Assembly: GCA_907165065.1 (NCBI GenBank)
Contig: OU015523.1
Span: 123,616,023 to 123,680,022 of the forward strand
Reading direction: 5' to 3'
Source: Caprimulgus europaeus
Taxonomy: Eukaryota; Chordata; Aves; Caprimulgiformes; Caprimulgidae
Length of the DNA: 64,000 nucleotides
The position numbers and the translations under genes are program-made. How positions within the stretch are numbered: the stretch's first letter is position 1; the number at the start of each line of letters is the position of its first letter. Positions 12,084-22,990 of the stretch are shown here, in pieces. Below the pieces are notes generated by a model. The model made no database searches. It saw nothing but the letters and a program-made list of their open reading frames with translations, and was not told where the DNA came from.

Positions 12084-14266
12084 CTCTTCCAACAGTCCCT
12101 GCATGATCTACTGCACAGCCACCATCTACTTCCCATGAGTGAGCGTGCATCTACCTGGGACATGTCCCTATATGGCACCATAAGCCATATGGACACTCTT
12201 TAAGCTAGAAATTCAGGCAGGAGAACAGTAAGAGTATCTCAATTATCATGCTGTCCACAGGCTTCCAGATTGCCATGTCACACAGTGCTGAATTACAGTG
12301 CTTTTCTCCCAGCACACATTTATCTCCAAGGATGGAGTGCTCCTACAAAGTCCTAAGGGAAATACCCACCTCTGATTAGTTTCTTTGACCCCAAATAAAC
12401 CACTTTTATTAAATCAGGTAACGAGACACAGCTCCATTACCCCACACCTTCCATTTAGGAAGGTATTTTTGCAAAGATAGACAATGAAGATCTGGGGCCA
12501 GAACCCATCTCCTGGTTCCTCCTTCTACCAGTTCCCACCAGTTTTGTGTTGCTCTGCTGCACAACACCTCTCAGCAGGTCTGAGCTTGGAGCAGGACCCT
12601 ACACCAAATCAGCAGGAAAGGAGATGAGGGGGAAAAAAAAAACAGAGTGAGAGAAAGATCTAAAGAAAAAGAGAAAAACAACACCTTGAGATTACCATAT
12701 TCTTTTTAATTAAGAACTATTGCAAATCTAGGACTTGTGAAGGCAAGCACCAGACACACACATCAATTTATTCCCTAATTATTCCCTACTGAAAACAATT
12801 AAAACCCTTAAGGGTAGCTAGAGCCTCATTGCCTCTTGCACTGAGTAATTACTTAAAAGACAACTCTGCTAAGATTTTTGTCACCAATCCTCAAGAAATT
12901 AATTTTCCAACTATCCCTTCATTCAACCCTCTGGGTTCATCCCAAAGAAACCACAACAGGATGTGGACATAATAACACAGGATGTTGTCATTTCAACCCT
13001 GGGTAAGCAGAAATTTTGTTTTTATTTCATTTTCTCAGTTGCCTTTTGTAGGAAACACCAAGCCACCTCCTCTTTGGTTTAATATATTTGCAGAAGACAG
13101 GCTGACCTCATCACTAAGTTCTCCCATCACAAGACCAGTAATAAAATTTGAAATACCAGCAACTCCAGCTTTCAACAACTGCTAAGTGAGAACTAACCAG
13201 AACTTCAGAAATACTTTCTTTCCAATTAATTTTCATATTCCACAAGCATAAGCAGTCCAACTCAAAGAAAATAGGGAAGTAATTTTTTTCTTTTTATTGA
13301 AATAATAATAAAAGACAACCACATATGAAATGGATAACTTTTTCCTCCAGTTCTAATTTAAACAACTGAATACATAAAATTCCTCCCAGATCTCTGCTTG
13401 AAGGCTTGCACACAGGCAAAGAAAACCTTTCATAGATTTATCTGCTGCCCATAAATATTGTGGTTTATTATGGAAACAGTGACAGGCTCTCAGTGAGGAA
13501 TTGAGGCTAAAGCTGATGGAATTAAACCCAGCAAGAATATCCACTTAATTATAGAGCAGGGAATTGCTCAAAACCTTGTTCCAGGCAGCCAGGAAAGATG
13601 AGGAAGGGAAAAAATAATGACTATTTCCAAGGTTGATTGGAAGTTTTAAAGGGATATTGTGGAGACATAGAGTTGTATTCCAGAATCAGCAACAGAGATT
13701 TAAAAAAAATAATTTAAAAATCCCCCCAAAACCAAAAACAAACAAAAAAAGACACCAAAGAGGAATAGCCAAATCTCCTATTTTGGGGGGAATTTTTACT
13801 CCAAGGGAGAAATGGTTTAGTTGCTCTCAGAGAAGCCAAGTTCCCCACATCACATGTTTGATGGTGGATAAATGGTGCCCTGTGATGTTTTTCGTGCCAA
13901 GCATTACAAAGACGACCCAGCCTGGCAGACACTGCTCATCTCTCTCCTTTTAATTGTGTTTACACTATCAGTTTCTTGGGAACTATTCAGCTCCCAAATT
14001 CTCCAGCATGATCCAAGTTGTCACTGTTATTAACCAGCATTTCCACTGAAAACAAACCTAGAAAAACTCAGAACCTCTTGGTGCCTCTGCATGGGTCATG
14101 CCCTGGCATCAACCTCTCTCTCCCACTGTAGCAAAAGGGTCATGACACTTTCCTTCAAGACAACTGCCTCACATCAGACCTGCCATGGCATCTCCAAGGA
14201 ATCAGGATGAATGCAACAGCAGCTTTCCCCTGCACTGGTACAACCTTGGGGGGGGGAAAAGTAATA

Positions 14267-14296
14267 AATATATATATATATATACACATATATATC
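14267..14296. repeat. (AT)n microsatellite
   Basis: About a dozen TA units with one interruption, just after a run of nine G. Confidence 0.9.
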
Positions 14297-15569
14297 TATA
14301 TGGTCCCAGGACATCAGAGCATTGTGTCCTTTGGGTATGGACAGATGTGAATTCCCTACTGTAGAGCACAGGTCAAAAAGAGAACTGGTCCAGACCCAGA
14401 ATCTCAACCAGCTGAGCAAGTTCATCATGAAATAAGTTTTTTGGGTTTATTTTACATAATTTGCACATTACAGTTCTCAAAACTTTATTCTCTTTATCTA
14501 CTCTATCTCTCTCAGAACATGAAGTCAAACCATTCATGAGCAGCTCCCAACTTGGGTCTAGGTCAGATGTGAACAAGCTGCACTGATTTAGATGAGGTCA
14601 CCTGCATTTCAGGTTTCCAGTTCATGCTTCTGATCAATCAAGATGCAAAGATCAGACTGAAGAAGCTGGAAGAAAAAGCACTTTATTCACAAGTTCAGAC
14701 CTAGAAGGTGATATTTTAGCATGACACCTCTGAACAGAGCTAAAAACTACCTTGAGGTAGAGGAAAAAAGGAAAAAAAAACAGCTTTAAAATAGCAACAA
14801 CAGAAATTCAGCAAAAATAAAGCCAAGAGGCAGTGATCCTGAATTTCTTTCTACTCCCATGCAGGTAAACTCTGCTTGAGTCCTACAGTACAGAGCAAAA
14901 CTCAGAGCAGCAGAACAATATATTAGATTAAGTAGTATGTGAAAACACAATATATGGAAAGAGGTCCCTGGGACCACTCATCCAATTCTCCAGTGTGCTC
15001 AAAAATTACCCTAATGCCATTTTACTCATCTAAGAGGTCTATGTGTCCACCCAAACCAGTCCCACTAAAAATGAAATTATTTTCCAGTTGTAAGATACTG
15101 ACAAACAATATCTATTAAATTGGAAAGGCTTTTTCCACTCACTTTCCAGGCAAGTTGATAGACATCAGATAATGAAAATCAAAAAGTGCAGCCAACTACT
15201 GGATCAGAGTCACCTCCCTCCTCACTGCTGTTTTATTTTCTTGCTCTTCATCCCTCCCCCACTTCTTCTTCCCCAGACTTCCTTGAGATTTTCCAAATCT
15301 CAGTGCATCAGGATAGCAAGCACATATAAAAGAAACTCAATCTCATAAGCACAGGAAAAAAAAAAGATTGAGAATTCAGTCCCATCCATAGAGCTCAAAA
15401 CTCCTACAAAGGAGTAAAAAGGGCAAGATGGGATGAGAGCCACAAAGGAAAGGAAGGAGAGAAACTTCACACCAGTATTCACCAGCAATGTACCACCACA
15501 CAACTCATGTTCCCTTGGCCAACTGCCCATGTTTCAGTTCCAGAAGTCATGTTAAAGGCTACGTGGTAG

Positions 15570-15603
15570 AAGTTGATGGTCAACTTCAGTTGATGGTCAA
15601 CTT
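15570..15603. repeat. Two tandem 17-bp hairpin-forming units
   Basis: The 16-mer 'agttgatggtcaactt' occurs at 15571-15586 and again at 15588-15603. Each copy is itself an inverted repeat (AGTTGA/TCAACT with a 3-nt loop). Confidence 0.9.
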
Positions 15604-16654
15604 GTATGTGGACAATTTCAATTCAGTTCCTTTCTTGCTATAGTCTGGAGTTTTTTGGTTGAATTGTTTGGTTTTGGTTGTTTTGGGGTTTTGGATTTTT
15701 TTAGTATCTTTTTCTGGCTGGTTTGGTTTTTTAGGTCAAGGAACTTCCAGATGTATTGTAATCAGAATTTTTTTGGAAGGCTGTCCCTTGGGCTGCGCAT
15801 AACCTCCTCGAAACAAAGGTCCCAGGCAAGTTGCAGCCCCTTTATAATCCTCCTCTTTGAAATGGAGGGGACTGGGGGAGCGGACTGGGTCTTCTTTATG
15901 GCAGAAGAGCACTTTTCCTCAGCTCATTCTGTGTCACACCAGAAGCTCAGTCTACCATCTTGTTCCATACCACCTCTCCACTATCCATCCCCCCAAAGTA
16001 GGGACCTTTTACCACCAGATACAGTGACCCATTTCCACCATTTCTCTGGATTTAGTACTAGACAACCATCTATAGGGAAGATCAAAGGGTCCCCAGCACA
16101 TGGACCTCCTTTGCCAGAATGAGGACCCCAGCATAGATGTACATAGGTGTACATAGGTGTACAGCCAGCATCTCCTCTTCCAGCACCTCCAAAAGCTCTT
16201 ACTGAGAACCTGTGTGCTTTCCCACCCTCGTTTATCTCCTTTCTTCCCACCCAAGGCACTACCTGTCTCACTTTCACCTTCCTCTTGGCCAAACTGACCA
16301 TCTACTGCACCAGGAAGAGGAAGGTGCCTACAGTTCATGTCTTATCCCATGTATTCAACACTGGGCAGTGACCCTAGCTCTTGGTGTACCTAACAGGAGC
16401 AGGGGGTAGTGACAGATGCCTCACTTGTGTCCCCTTCCAGTTACCCTGAAAGAAGTTACAGTCCATTCCCCAGCAGACGAGGCAGTGAGTGTTTGCTCAC
16501 CCTGTTAGGTGAGCAAACTAGGAGACTTGGGATCTCACTCACCTGCCTGACCTCTGCTTCTACTGCTTGCCATTAAGGAAACATTGCTCTGGACAGAGGT
16601 ACCAGGCTGAAAAGCAACATCCCAGTCCATGGCAAGTGCTATGAGGAGAAACAC

Positions 16655-17278
16655 TCACAGCACAGAGCCAATAACCGTGTCCTGGGCTGCACCCAGAGCA
16701 GCGTGGGCAGCAGGGCCAGGGAGGGGATTCTGCCCCTCTGCTCCGCTCTCCTGAGACCCCCCTGCAGTGCTGCCTCCAGTGCTGGGGCCACCAACAGCAC
16801 AAGGACATGGAGCTACTGGAGCCAGCCCAGAGGAGGCCACGAGGATGATGCCAGGGCTGGAGCAGCTCTGCTGTGAGGACAGGCTGGGAGAGTTGGGGCT
16901 GTTCAGCCTGGAGAAGAGAAGGCTCCGGGGAGACCTTCCAGTGGCCTCCCTGTACCTGAAGGGGCTCCAGGAAGGCTGGGGAGGGACTTTGGCCAAGGGC
17001 AGGGAGTGAGAGAACAAGGGGTGATGGCTTGAAAGTGTCAGAGGAGAGATGGAGCTGAGATGTGAGGAAGAAATTGTTTGGTGTGAGGGTGGTGAGACCC
17101 TGTCCCAGGTTGGGCAGAGAAGCTGTGGCTGCTCCTCCCTGGAAGTGTTCTGGGCCAGGTTGGCTGAGGCTTTGAGCAACCTGGTCTGGTGGAAGGTGTC
17201 CCTGCTGCTGGCAGGGGGGTTGGAACTGGATGAGCTTTAAGGTCCCTTCCAACCCAAACCATTCTATGATTCTATGAA
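16655..17278 (+). mobile_element. CR1 LINE fragment, 'ctgctggcagg' group, sister of 6336 copy
   Basis: About 624 bp, with roughly 19 differences by eye from the equivalent part of the copy at 6336-7030. It is 5' truncated just upstream of 'cagcacagagccaataaccg' and ends in a clean 'ccattctatgattctatga'. The frame is broken in the same region as in its sister. Confidence 0.95.
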
Positions 17279-19137
17279 ACACATCCTCCAACAAGGACCC
17301 CAATTCAGATACAAGCCAGTTCCCAATTTGACAGGAATTCCTCAAGGCAATTCAAGGATCATTTTTTGGACTATGAAGCATTTTCTATTTTACATCATTT
17401 CTGCAGCAGGCTGTTGGCACAAGGTCACTCCAGATGAGTACAGGCAGCTTCACAGAGCAAAGCTGTTTTGTATTCAACCAGAAGGCCAGGAGAGAGAAGA
17501 AGGAAGCACAGAGCACAAGCAAACACCCATTGCTCCTCTCAAGCACCCATTGCTGGACCCTTGAAGAGACAGGATGCCAGGCAAGATGACCTTTGGTCTG
17601 ACCCAGTTGGCAAGTTCTATGTGCTTGCACTTTGCTCCACAAGACATCATCCCATCAATAGATTTATTTGATGAGATCCAGAGGGCAAAGACATCTGTTA
17701 ACAAAAGCCATTGAAGTGGCTAATATACAAAATGCTTTCTCCTCTATCTGTGGGGGCAATCCAGTGACCTGAAGGACTATAATAAAGATTTACATCAGGG
17801 AAAACTGAAGGCTGTCTCTTTAAAGGAGGAAAAAAATCAATAAGATCAGGGTGCTCCCATCCTCCACACACCCAGCTAATGTGGACAGAGAAATAGTGGA
17901 CAGTGACATGTCAGATTTACCAGCATGAGGTTAGAGCTCAGCTTCCCAGAAACAAGGCTGCACTTGTTTCTGTATCTGCCAAACAATGGGACACTTTGTG
18001 CAAGTCAAATAAATCATGGCTTTTTCAAATACTTGACATATGGAAGGGATTTACTTATTTTTCCCCCTCTAAGAGATTTAAATAGGTTCAGTGCAATGCC
18101 AGAGGGAAACCAAATGAAGTCACAAGCTTCAGCAGCAGCTGAGGATCCAAAGCCAGCATCCATCTGGAGGGAAGGCAGAAGCTTTGCTTATGGGATTTAT
18201 TTTATTTTTAATTTTTTTTTTTACTTCTCAAGGGCAGGGAAAAAGGGAAAAAAAAAAAGGGAAGAGCCATTGTGGGAATAATTTAAGTGCTGGAGTTTGC
18301 TCATCACCCAACAGGTTACTCCAGGCTTTATATTCACAGCAGTGCCACGTTTATGCAGCACAGATAAAATGTATTAGAGCAGAATACAGCAGCATCGAGG
18401 CAGGTTTTGCCTTGCCTTGTGTCATTGATCATTCAGTTCTTGCTGAAGAAGCAGGAACCCCCGATGGCTGCAGACAACTGCAGTAAAACCGCTCGTTCCG
18501 ACGCGGGCGCGTCGCTAATAACTCTGGCAAACGCCTGCGACACGCTAATTCACATCAACCTCCAGAAGAAAAGCAATGAAATGAGATCTTCTTTCTAGAT
18601 ATCACTCAGCTAAAAGCTACACCACCCCAACTGATTCAACTTGAGGCTTTCTGATCTTACTGGGGAAGGAAATCACCCAGATAAGAAGGCGTAGCTCAGA
18701 GCAGCACGGTTTGCTCGAGATCTGTAACCACCTCAACCACCACAAATTAGACTTGTTAAGCAAACCCTAAACGAAGGCTTCACGGCGTGTTCTGCATTAG
18801 AGGAACCAGGAGGTGGTTTGTTTTTCCAGAAAGGCCAGCATAGCTGTGTCAAAAAAATGTAAAACATGAAGAAACAGCAGCTAGCAAGAAGGAAGAGCAG
18901 ATTTGGGGTGAAATCAGCAGTCTGGGAGTGAAAAACCCAACATACCTTCTTCCCCTGACATTAACCTGTGGTCCTCAGCCTGGCAACAGGGATGATGTCC
19001 CCAGAGTCTTGCACAACACCAGTACCAAAATAAGCATTACCCCAAGCATCACGATCAAGAGAAGGGTTGGTATCTCCTGGAAAGGATGAGATGTTGGGTG
19101 TCTCTCCTCTCCCTTCACTAAGCATCCAACTGACTTG
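17279..19137. other. No gene seen; contains CpG-dense block at 18.5 kb
   Basis: Mostly unique. There are A/T low-complexity runs at about 18195-18262, and the CpG-dense segment is listed separately. Confidence 0.5.
18463..18550. promoter_or_regulatory. Small CpG-dense block, candidate conserved non-coding element
   Basis: Around 13 CpG dinucleotides fall within about 80 bp (core at 18487-18516, 'gcgggcgcgtcgctaataac' and its left flank), in surroundings where CpG is rare. It includes a homeodomain-like 'gctaattcac'. An open plus-strand frame crosses it, but I see no splice-bounded protein. The function is inferred from base composition only. Confidence 0.35.
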
Positions 19138-19320
19138 TAAAGGAGGCTGAGGGGGGACCTTCTGGCTCTCTACAACTACCTGAAAGAAGGGGGGGTTGGT
19201 TTGTTCAACCAAGGACCAAGGGACAGGACAAGAGGAAATGGGCTCCAGTTGTGGCCAGGGCAGTTGAGATTGGATGTGAGGAAGAATTGGACTCGATGAT
19301 ATTAAAGGGCTTTTCCAATG
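19138..19320 (+). mobile_element. CR1 LINE fragment with internal deletion
   Basis: Begins 'aaaggaggctgagggggga' (the LEKRRLRGD-coding part), passes 'caagaggaaatgggctccag', and then jumps at about 19295 from 'gtgaggaaga' straight to 'attggactcgatgatatta'. This skips roughly 200 bp present in full copies such as 56250-56859. It belongs to the 'catgtccctcagcac' group. Confidence 0.88.
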
Positions 19321-21868
19321 GAGGCAATACTGACTTGATCCCATTGAGATGGTTGAGTTTTTAATCACTTTGAGAATTTCAGCCCAGAAAGGACACTTTT
19401 GCAGAAGGTGAGGTGAAAAGCACCAGGCTTCTGCTACTCAAGTCACCCTTGAGTCAAGGGCTGTCTACCACAACATGGTCCCTGCCTAGCAAGCTCAGAC
19501 ACCCAATGGAAGGGGTAAAGAGGTAAGAGCTACTCTCCTTAGAGCAGGGGCCATCTCTGGCACATGTAAAGTGATTTGAACAACCATCCAAGCTTTATTT
19601 GATGGTCATTGGTCCTGCTTTTTAATCATCCAAAAGTAAACTTCAATTTGCAACTGGCCAGCAAAGCTTCAGGAAAGCACACAAGGAAGTTAACTCAATT
19701 TTTAAGAGTCAGAACTCTCCAAGTTTAGGAGACTTCAAACAAGGTCTTAGTTGTTTCATTTTTTCCCCCCATAATTGTCCCTGAAAAAGGGCCTCTCTTG
19801 ACTGCACTGAAGTTAATTGTTTCTCAAGTGCTGCCTGACATCATCTGCAAATAAGCATGCTGCCAAATAAAGTCTCAAAACCACACTTCAAGAAAAACAT
19901 GACAAATGATGAATCCAGACCAGTTCATCAGCTCTTCTCCTTTAACAGCTCATTGCAGAGATGCCACAAAGGAAAAGAATAATTTTCAAGGTTGAGATGA
20001 GCTACAAATACTAGTCACAAAAAAAACCCAACAAACAACAAAACACCACATTAAAACCTCCAGCCACAGACAGCTTCTCTTTGCACGTCTCCACCTTCTG
20101 CTTATACCCTTTAAATCACATTTTGGATCTCAGCAGGAGTTCTCCTGGTAACAACCTGGAGAAAAAGGTTGAATCTGCAATCAAAACACCCCTAAATATA
20201 AAACCTGTTTTCAAGAGGGACTCACCAGAAAGTAAAGACAATCAAAAATCCTCTTCACAGCTAACACTGAAGAACTGTCATTATATTTTTAAGCTTTGTT
20301 AATCAATGTTGTTAATAAGACAACACATTAGTGCAGAGGTTCTCAATTCATAAACAACAAAAAAAACCCACCACCACCACGAGCATTTCTGGCATCCAAG
20401 TCAAGCACTTCAGTGTTGAGACAGTCCAGATCCCCACCCAGATCCCACAGGCAGCCAAGTCAGCTCTAAAACAACAAACTGGCAGATTACTGAAATGCTT
20501 TGTGATGGATACCAGGAAAGCCACATCTCCACATATCTTCAAGTTCTTCTCTGTTAAGCACGCAACACCATAGAGCTACCTACCAGAAAACAAACCACCC
20601 ATGGTCATGGTGCATGGTCATGGCCCCATTTTACCCACACCCCACCAACACTTATGAAAGCATTGGAAACCTACACACACCCCAGAGCACCCAAACAAGG
20701 TGTAACTCAGACATCTGTGGGCTCTCAAGCTTTTTCCACCACGTTAGCAAGTCGAGGCTACTATTATGGCATAACCAGCTCAAATCTTGTTTGCAGGATT
20801 ATGCAAAGGACCTTACAACTGGCCAAGGATTTAACTTAATTAGTCAGTTTAGTCTCATTGGCACAGCAATATTTCCCCTCCTCACTCCACTAATGCAGTT
20901 AGGGAGCTGAGAATTGAATTGCAGATGGCACCTCAGGGAACAAGCAGCCAACAACACCACACAGCATTGCGGCAGCAGGGTTTGCTAACAGAGTCCAGCA
21001 GGAATGAGGTTGCAGCAACTACAGCCAAGCTCTGACGTTAGTAACATCTAATATCAAGATTACACACACCCCTAAGTTCACAGGCCTTTGGGTCAGGAGG
21101 CAGAGCTGGTCTGGCAGCTACTCTGGGTGTTTGCTCAACATCCATCAAGAGTATTTTGAAAGAACAACCCCCAAAACATAGTCATACCCCATCTGTGCTC
21201 CCTAGTCTTTGCTATGAGCTTTCCAGCTTCAACTAATCTTTGCTCAAAGAGGATGAGTCTGGCCCTCACTTCAGGTCAGGATCTGGCCACCTGCATGCAT
21301 GTTCTGGAGGACTTTTTCCTTGGCTCCACCACGCAACCAGCACAAAGCAAAGCATTGCAAGAAGTCTGGTGGGGCTGGCTATGACCACACCACTGCTGAG
21401 ACCTGAAGAGAATTCAGAGCAGGCACTGGGAGCAAAAACTTCAGGAGAATTAAATGTGCACTCTGTGGCCAAGCTGCTTGTTCACATATGCTAAGAGCAC
21501 AGGAGAGGTTTTGCTGCCACCTTCTCTTATTTATTACCTATCTCACAATCTTTGGTAACACTCTTGAGCTTCATCTGCTGAAAGGCCAAGACTTCACAGG
21601 AGACACCCAGCTCCCACTGCAGTGATGTTCATCTTGAACGTGGCTCATCTGCCCTTGTGTGCAAGGTAGGGTGGGGTCAGAAACACAACTCAGATGATGC
21701 ATCCTGGAGGTTCAGAAAAAATTCCATAGGAAGCATCACTGAACTCCCAGAGTAAGGAAATTTTACAGTCATCTCCATGTTTCACTAGATCCAAACTGCA
21801 GTTTCCTCAAAGCCTGGGCCTGAGGAGAAGGTATTTGCTCTGGTCCTAAAACATACAGCCATGATTGG
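19321..21868. other. No gene or repeat recognised
   Basis: Unique-looking sequence with two A/C-rich stretches (about 20020-20045 and 20355-20380). Nothing protein-like or RNA-like was found. Confidence 0.5.
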
Positions 21869-21885
21869 AAAAAAAAAAAAAAAAA
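21869..21885. repeat. Poly(A) run
   Basis: About 17 consecutive A just upstream of the purine array. Confidence 0.9.
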
Positions 21886-21910
21886 GGTGCATGAATCCCA
21901 ACCCCTCTGA

Positions 21911-22974
21911 AGGGAGGAGAAGGGAGGAGAAGGGAGGAGAAGGGAGGAGAAGGGAGGAGAAGGGAGGAGAAGGGAGGAGAAGGGAGGAGAAGGGAGGAGA
22001 AGGGAGGAGAAGGGAGGAGAAGGGAGGAGAAGGGAGGAGAAGGGAGGAGAAGGGAGGAGAAGGGAGGAGAAGGGAGGAGAAGGGAGGAGAAGGGAGGAGA
22101 AGGGAGGAGAAGGGAGGAGAAGGGAGGAGAAGGGAGGAGAAGGGAGGAGAAGGGAGGAGAAGGGAGGAGAAGGGAGGAGAAGGGAGGAGAAGGGAGGAGA
22201 AGGGAGGAGAAGGGAGGAGAAGGGGGGAGAAGGGAGGAGAAGGGAGGAGAAGGGAGGAGAAGGGAGGAGAAGGGAGGAGAAGGGAGGAGAAGGGAGGAGA
22301 AGGGAGGAGAAGGGAGGAGAAGGGAGGAGAAGGGAGGAGAAGGGAGGAGAAGGGAGGAGAAGGGAGGAGAAGGGAGGAGAAGGGAGGAGAAGGGAGGAGA
22401 AGGGAGGAGAAGGGAGGAGAAGGGAGGAGAAGGGAGGAGAAGGGAGGAGAAGGGAGGAGAAGGGAGGAGAAGGGAGGAGAAGGGAGGAGAAGGGAGGAGA
22501 AGGGAGGAGAAGGGAGGAGAAGGGAGGAGAAGGGAGGAGAAGGGAGGAGAAGGGAGGAGAAGGGAGGAGAAGGGAGGAGAAGGGAGGAGAAGGGAGGAGA
22601 AGGGAGGAGAAGGGAGGAGAAGGGAGGAGAAGGGAGGAGAAGGGAGGAGAAGGGAGGAGAAGGGAGGAGAAGGGAGGAGGAGGGAGGAGAAGGGAGGAGA
22701 AGGGAGGAGAAGGGAGGAGAAGGGAGGAGAAGGGAGGAGAAGGGAGGAGAAGGGAGGAGAAGGGAGGAGAAGGGAGGAGAAGGGAGGAGAAGGGAGGAGA
22801 AGGGAGGAGAAGGGAGGAGAAGGGAGGAGAAGGGAGGAGAAGGGAGGAGAAGGGAGAAGGGAGGAGAAGGGAGGAGAAGGGAGGAGAAGGGAGGAGAAGG
22901 GAGGAGAAGGGAGGAGAAGGGAGGAGAAGGGAGGAGAAGGGAGGAGAAGGGAGGAGAAGGGAGGAGAAGGGAGA
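21911..22974. repeat. 10-bp all-purine minisatellite, ~106 copies of AGGGAGGAGA
   Basis: A strictly tandem 10-bp unit over 1064 bp. Only three departures were found: an A-to-G change in the unit at 22221, an A-to-G change at 22680, and one 7-bp unit at 22851. The plus strand is entirely A and G, so the array is a mirror-symmetric purine/pyrimidine tract. The GGG runs recur every 10 bp with exactly 7 nt between them, which fits the usual G-quadruplex pattern throughout. The long open frames across it (378-419 codons) arise only because the unit contains no stop in any frame. Confidence 0.98.
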
Positions 22975-22990
22975 AAAAAATAATAATAAT
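22975..22990. repeat. A-run and (AAT)n
   Basis: The purine array passes directly into A7 and about five AAT units. Confidence 0.85.

Larger units (their letters stand above)
12084..16654. other. No gene seen; a few simple repeats
   Basis: The longest CR1-free and LTR-free stretch in the left half, apart from the 42-48 kb interval. It contains an A-rich tract at about 13700-13750, an (AT)n at 14267-14296, a T/G-rich stretch at about 15645-15740, and short tandems at 15570-15603 and 16138-16163. Open frames up to 155 codons (15655-16122) are low-complexity and unconvincing. Confidence 0.5.

Noticed and set aside
15655-16122. 155-codon plus-strand frame starting in T/G-rich sequence
   Set aside because: Low-complexity Phe/Trp-rich start, no domain, no exon signals.
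18684-18735. tRNA-like 'gcgtagctcagagcag' with a loose downstream TTCGA-like motif
   Set aside because: No acceptor stem, no proper anticodon arm and a poor B box. The cloverleaf cannot be drawn.
21911-22974. CRISPR-like array
   Set aside because: The repeat is a contiguous 10-bp tandem without spacers, in a vertebrate genome.
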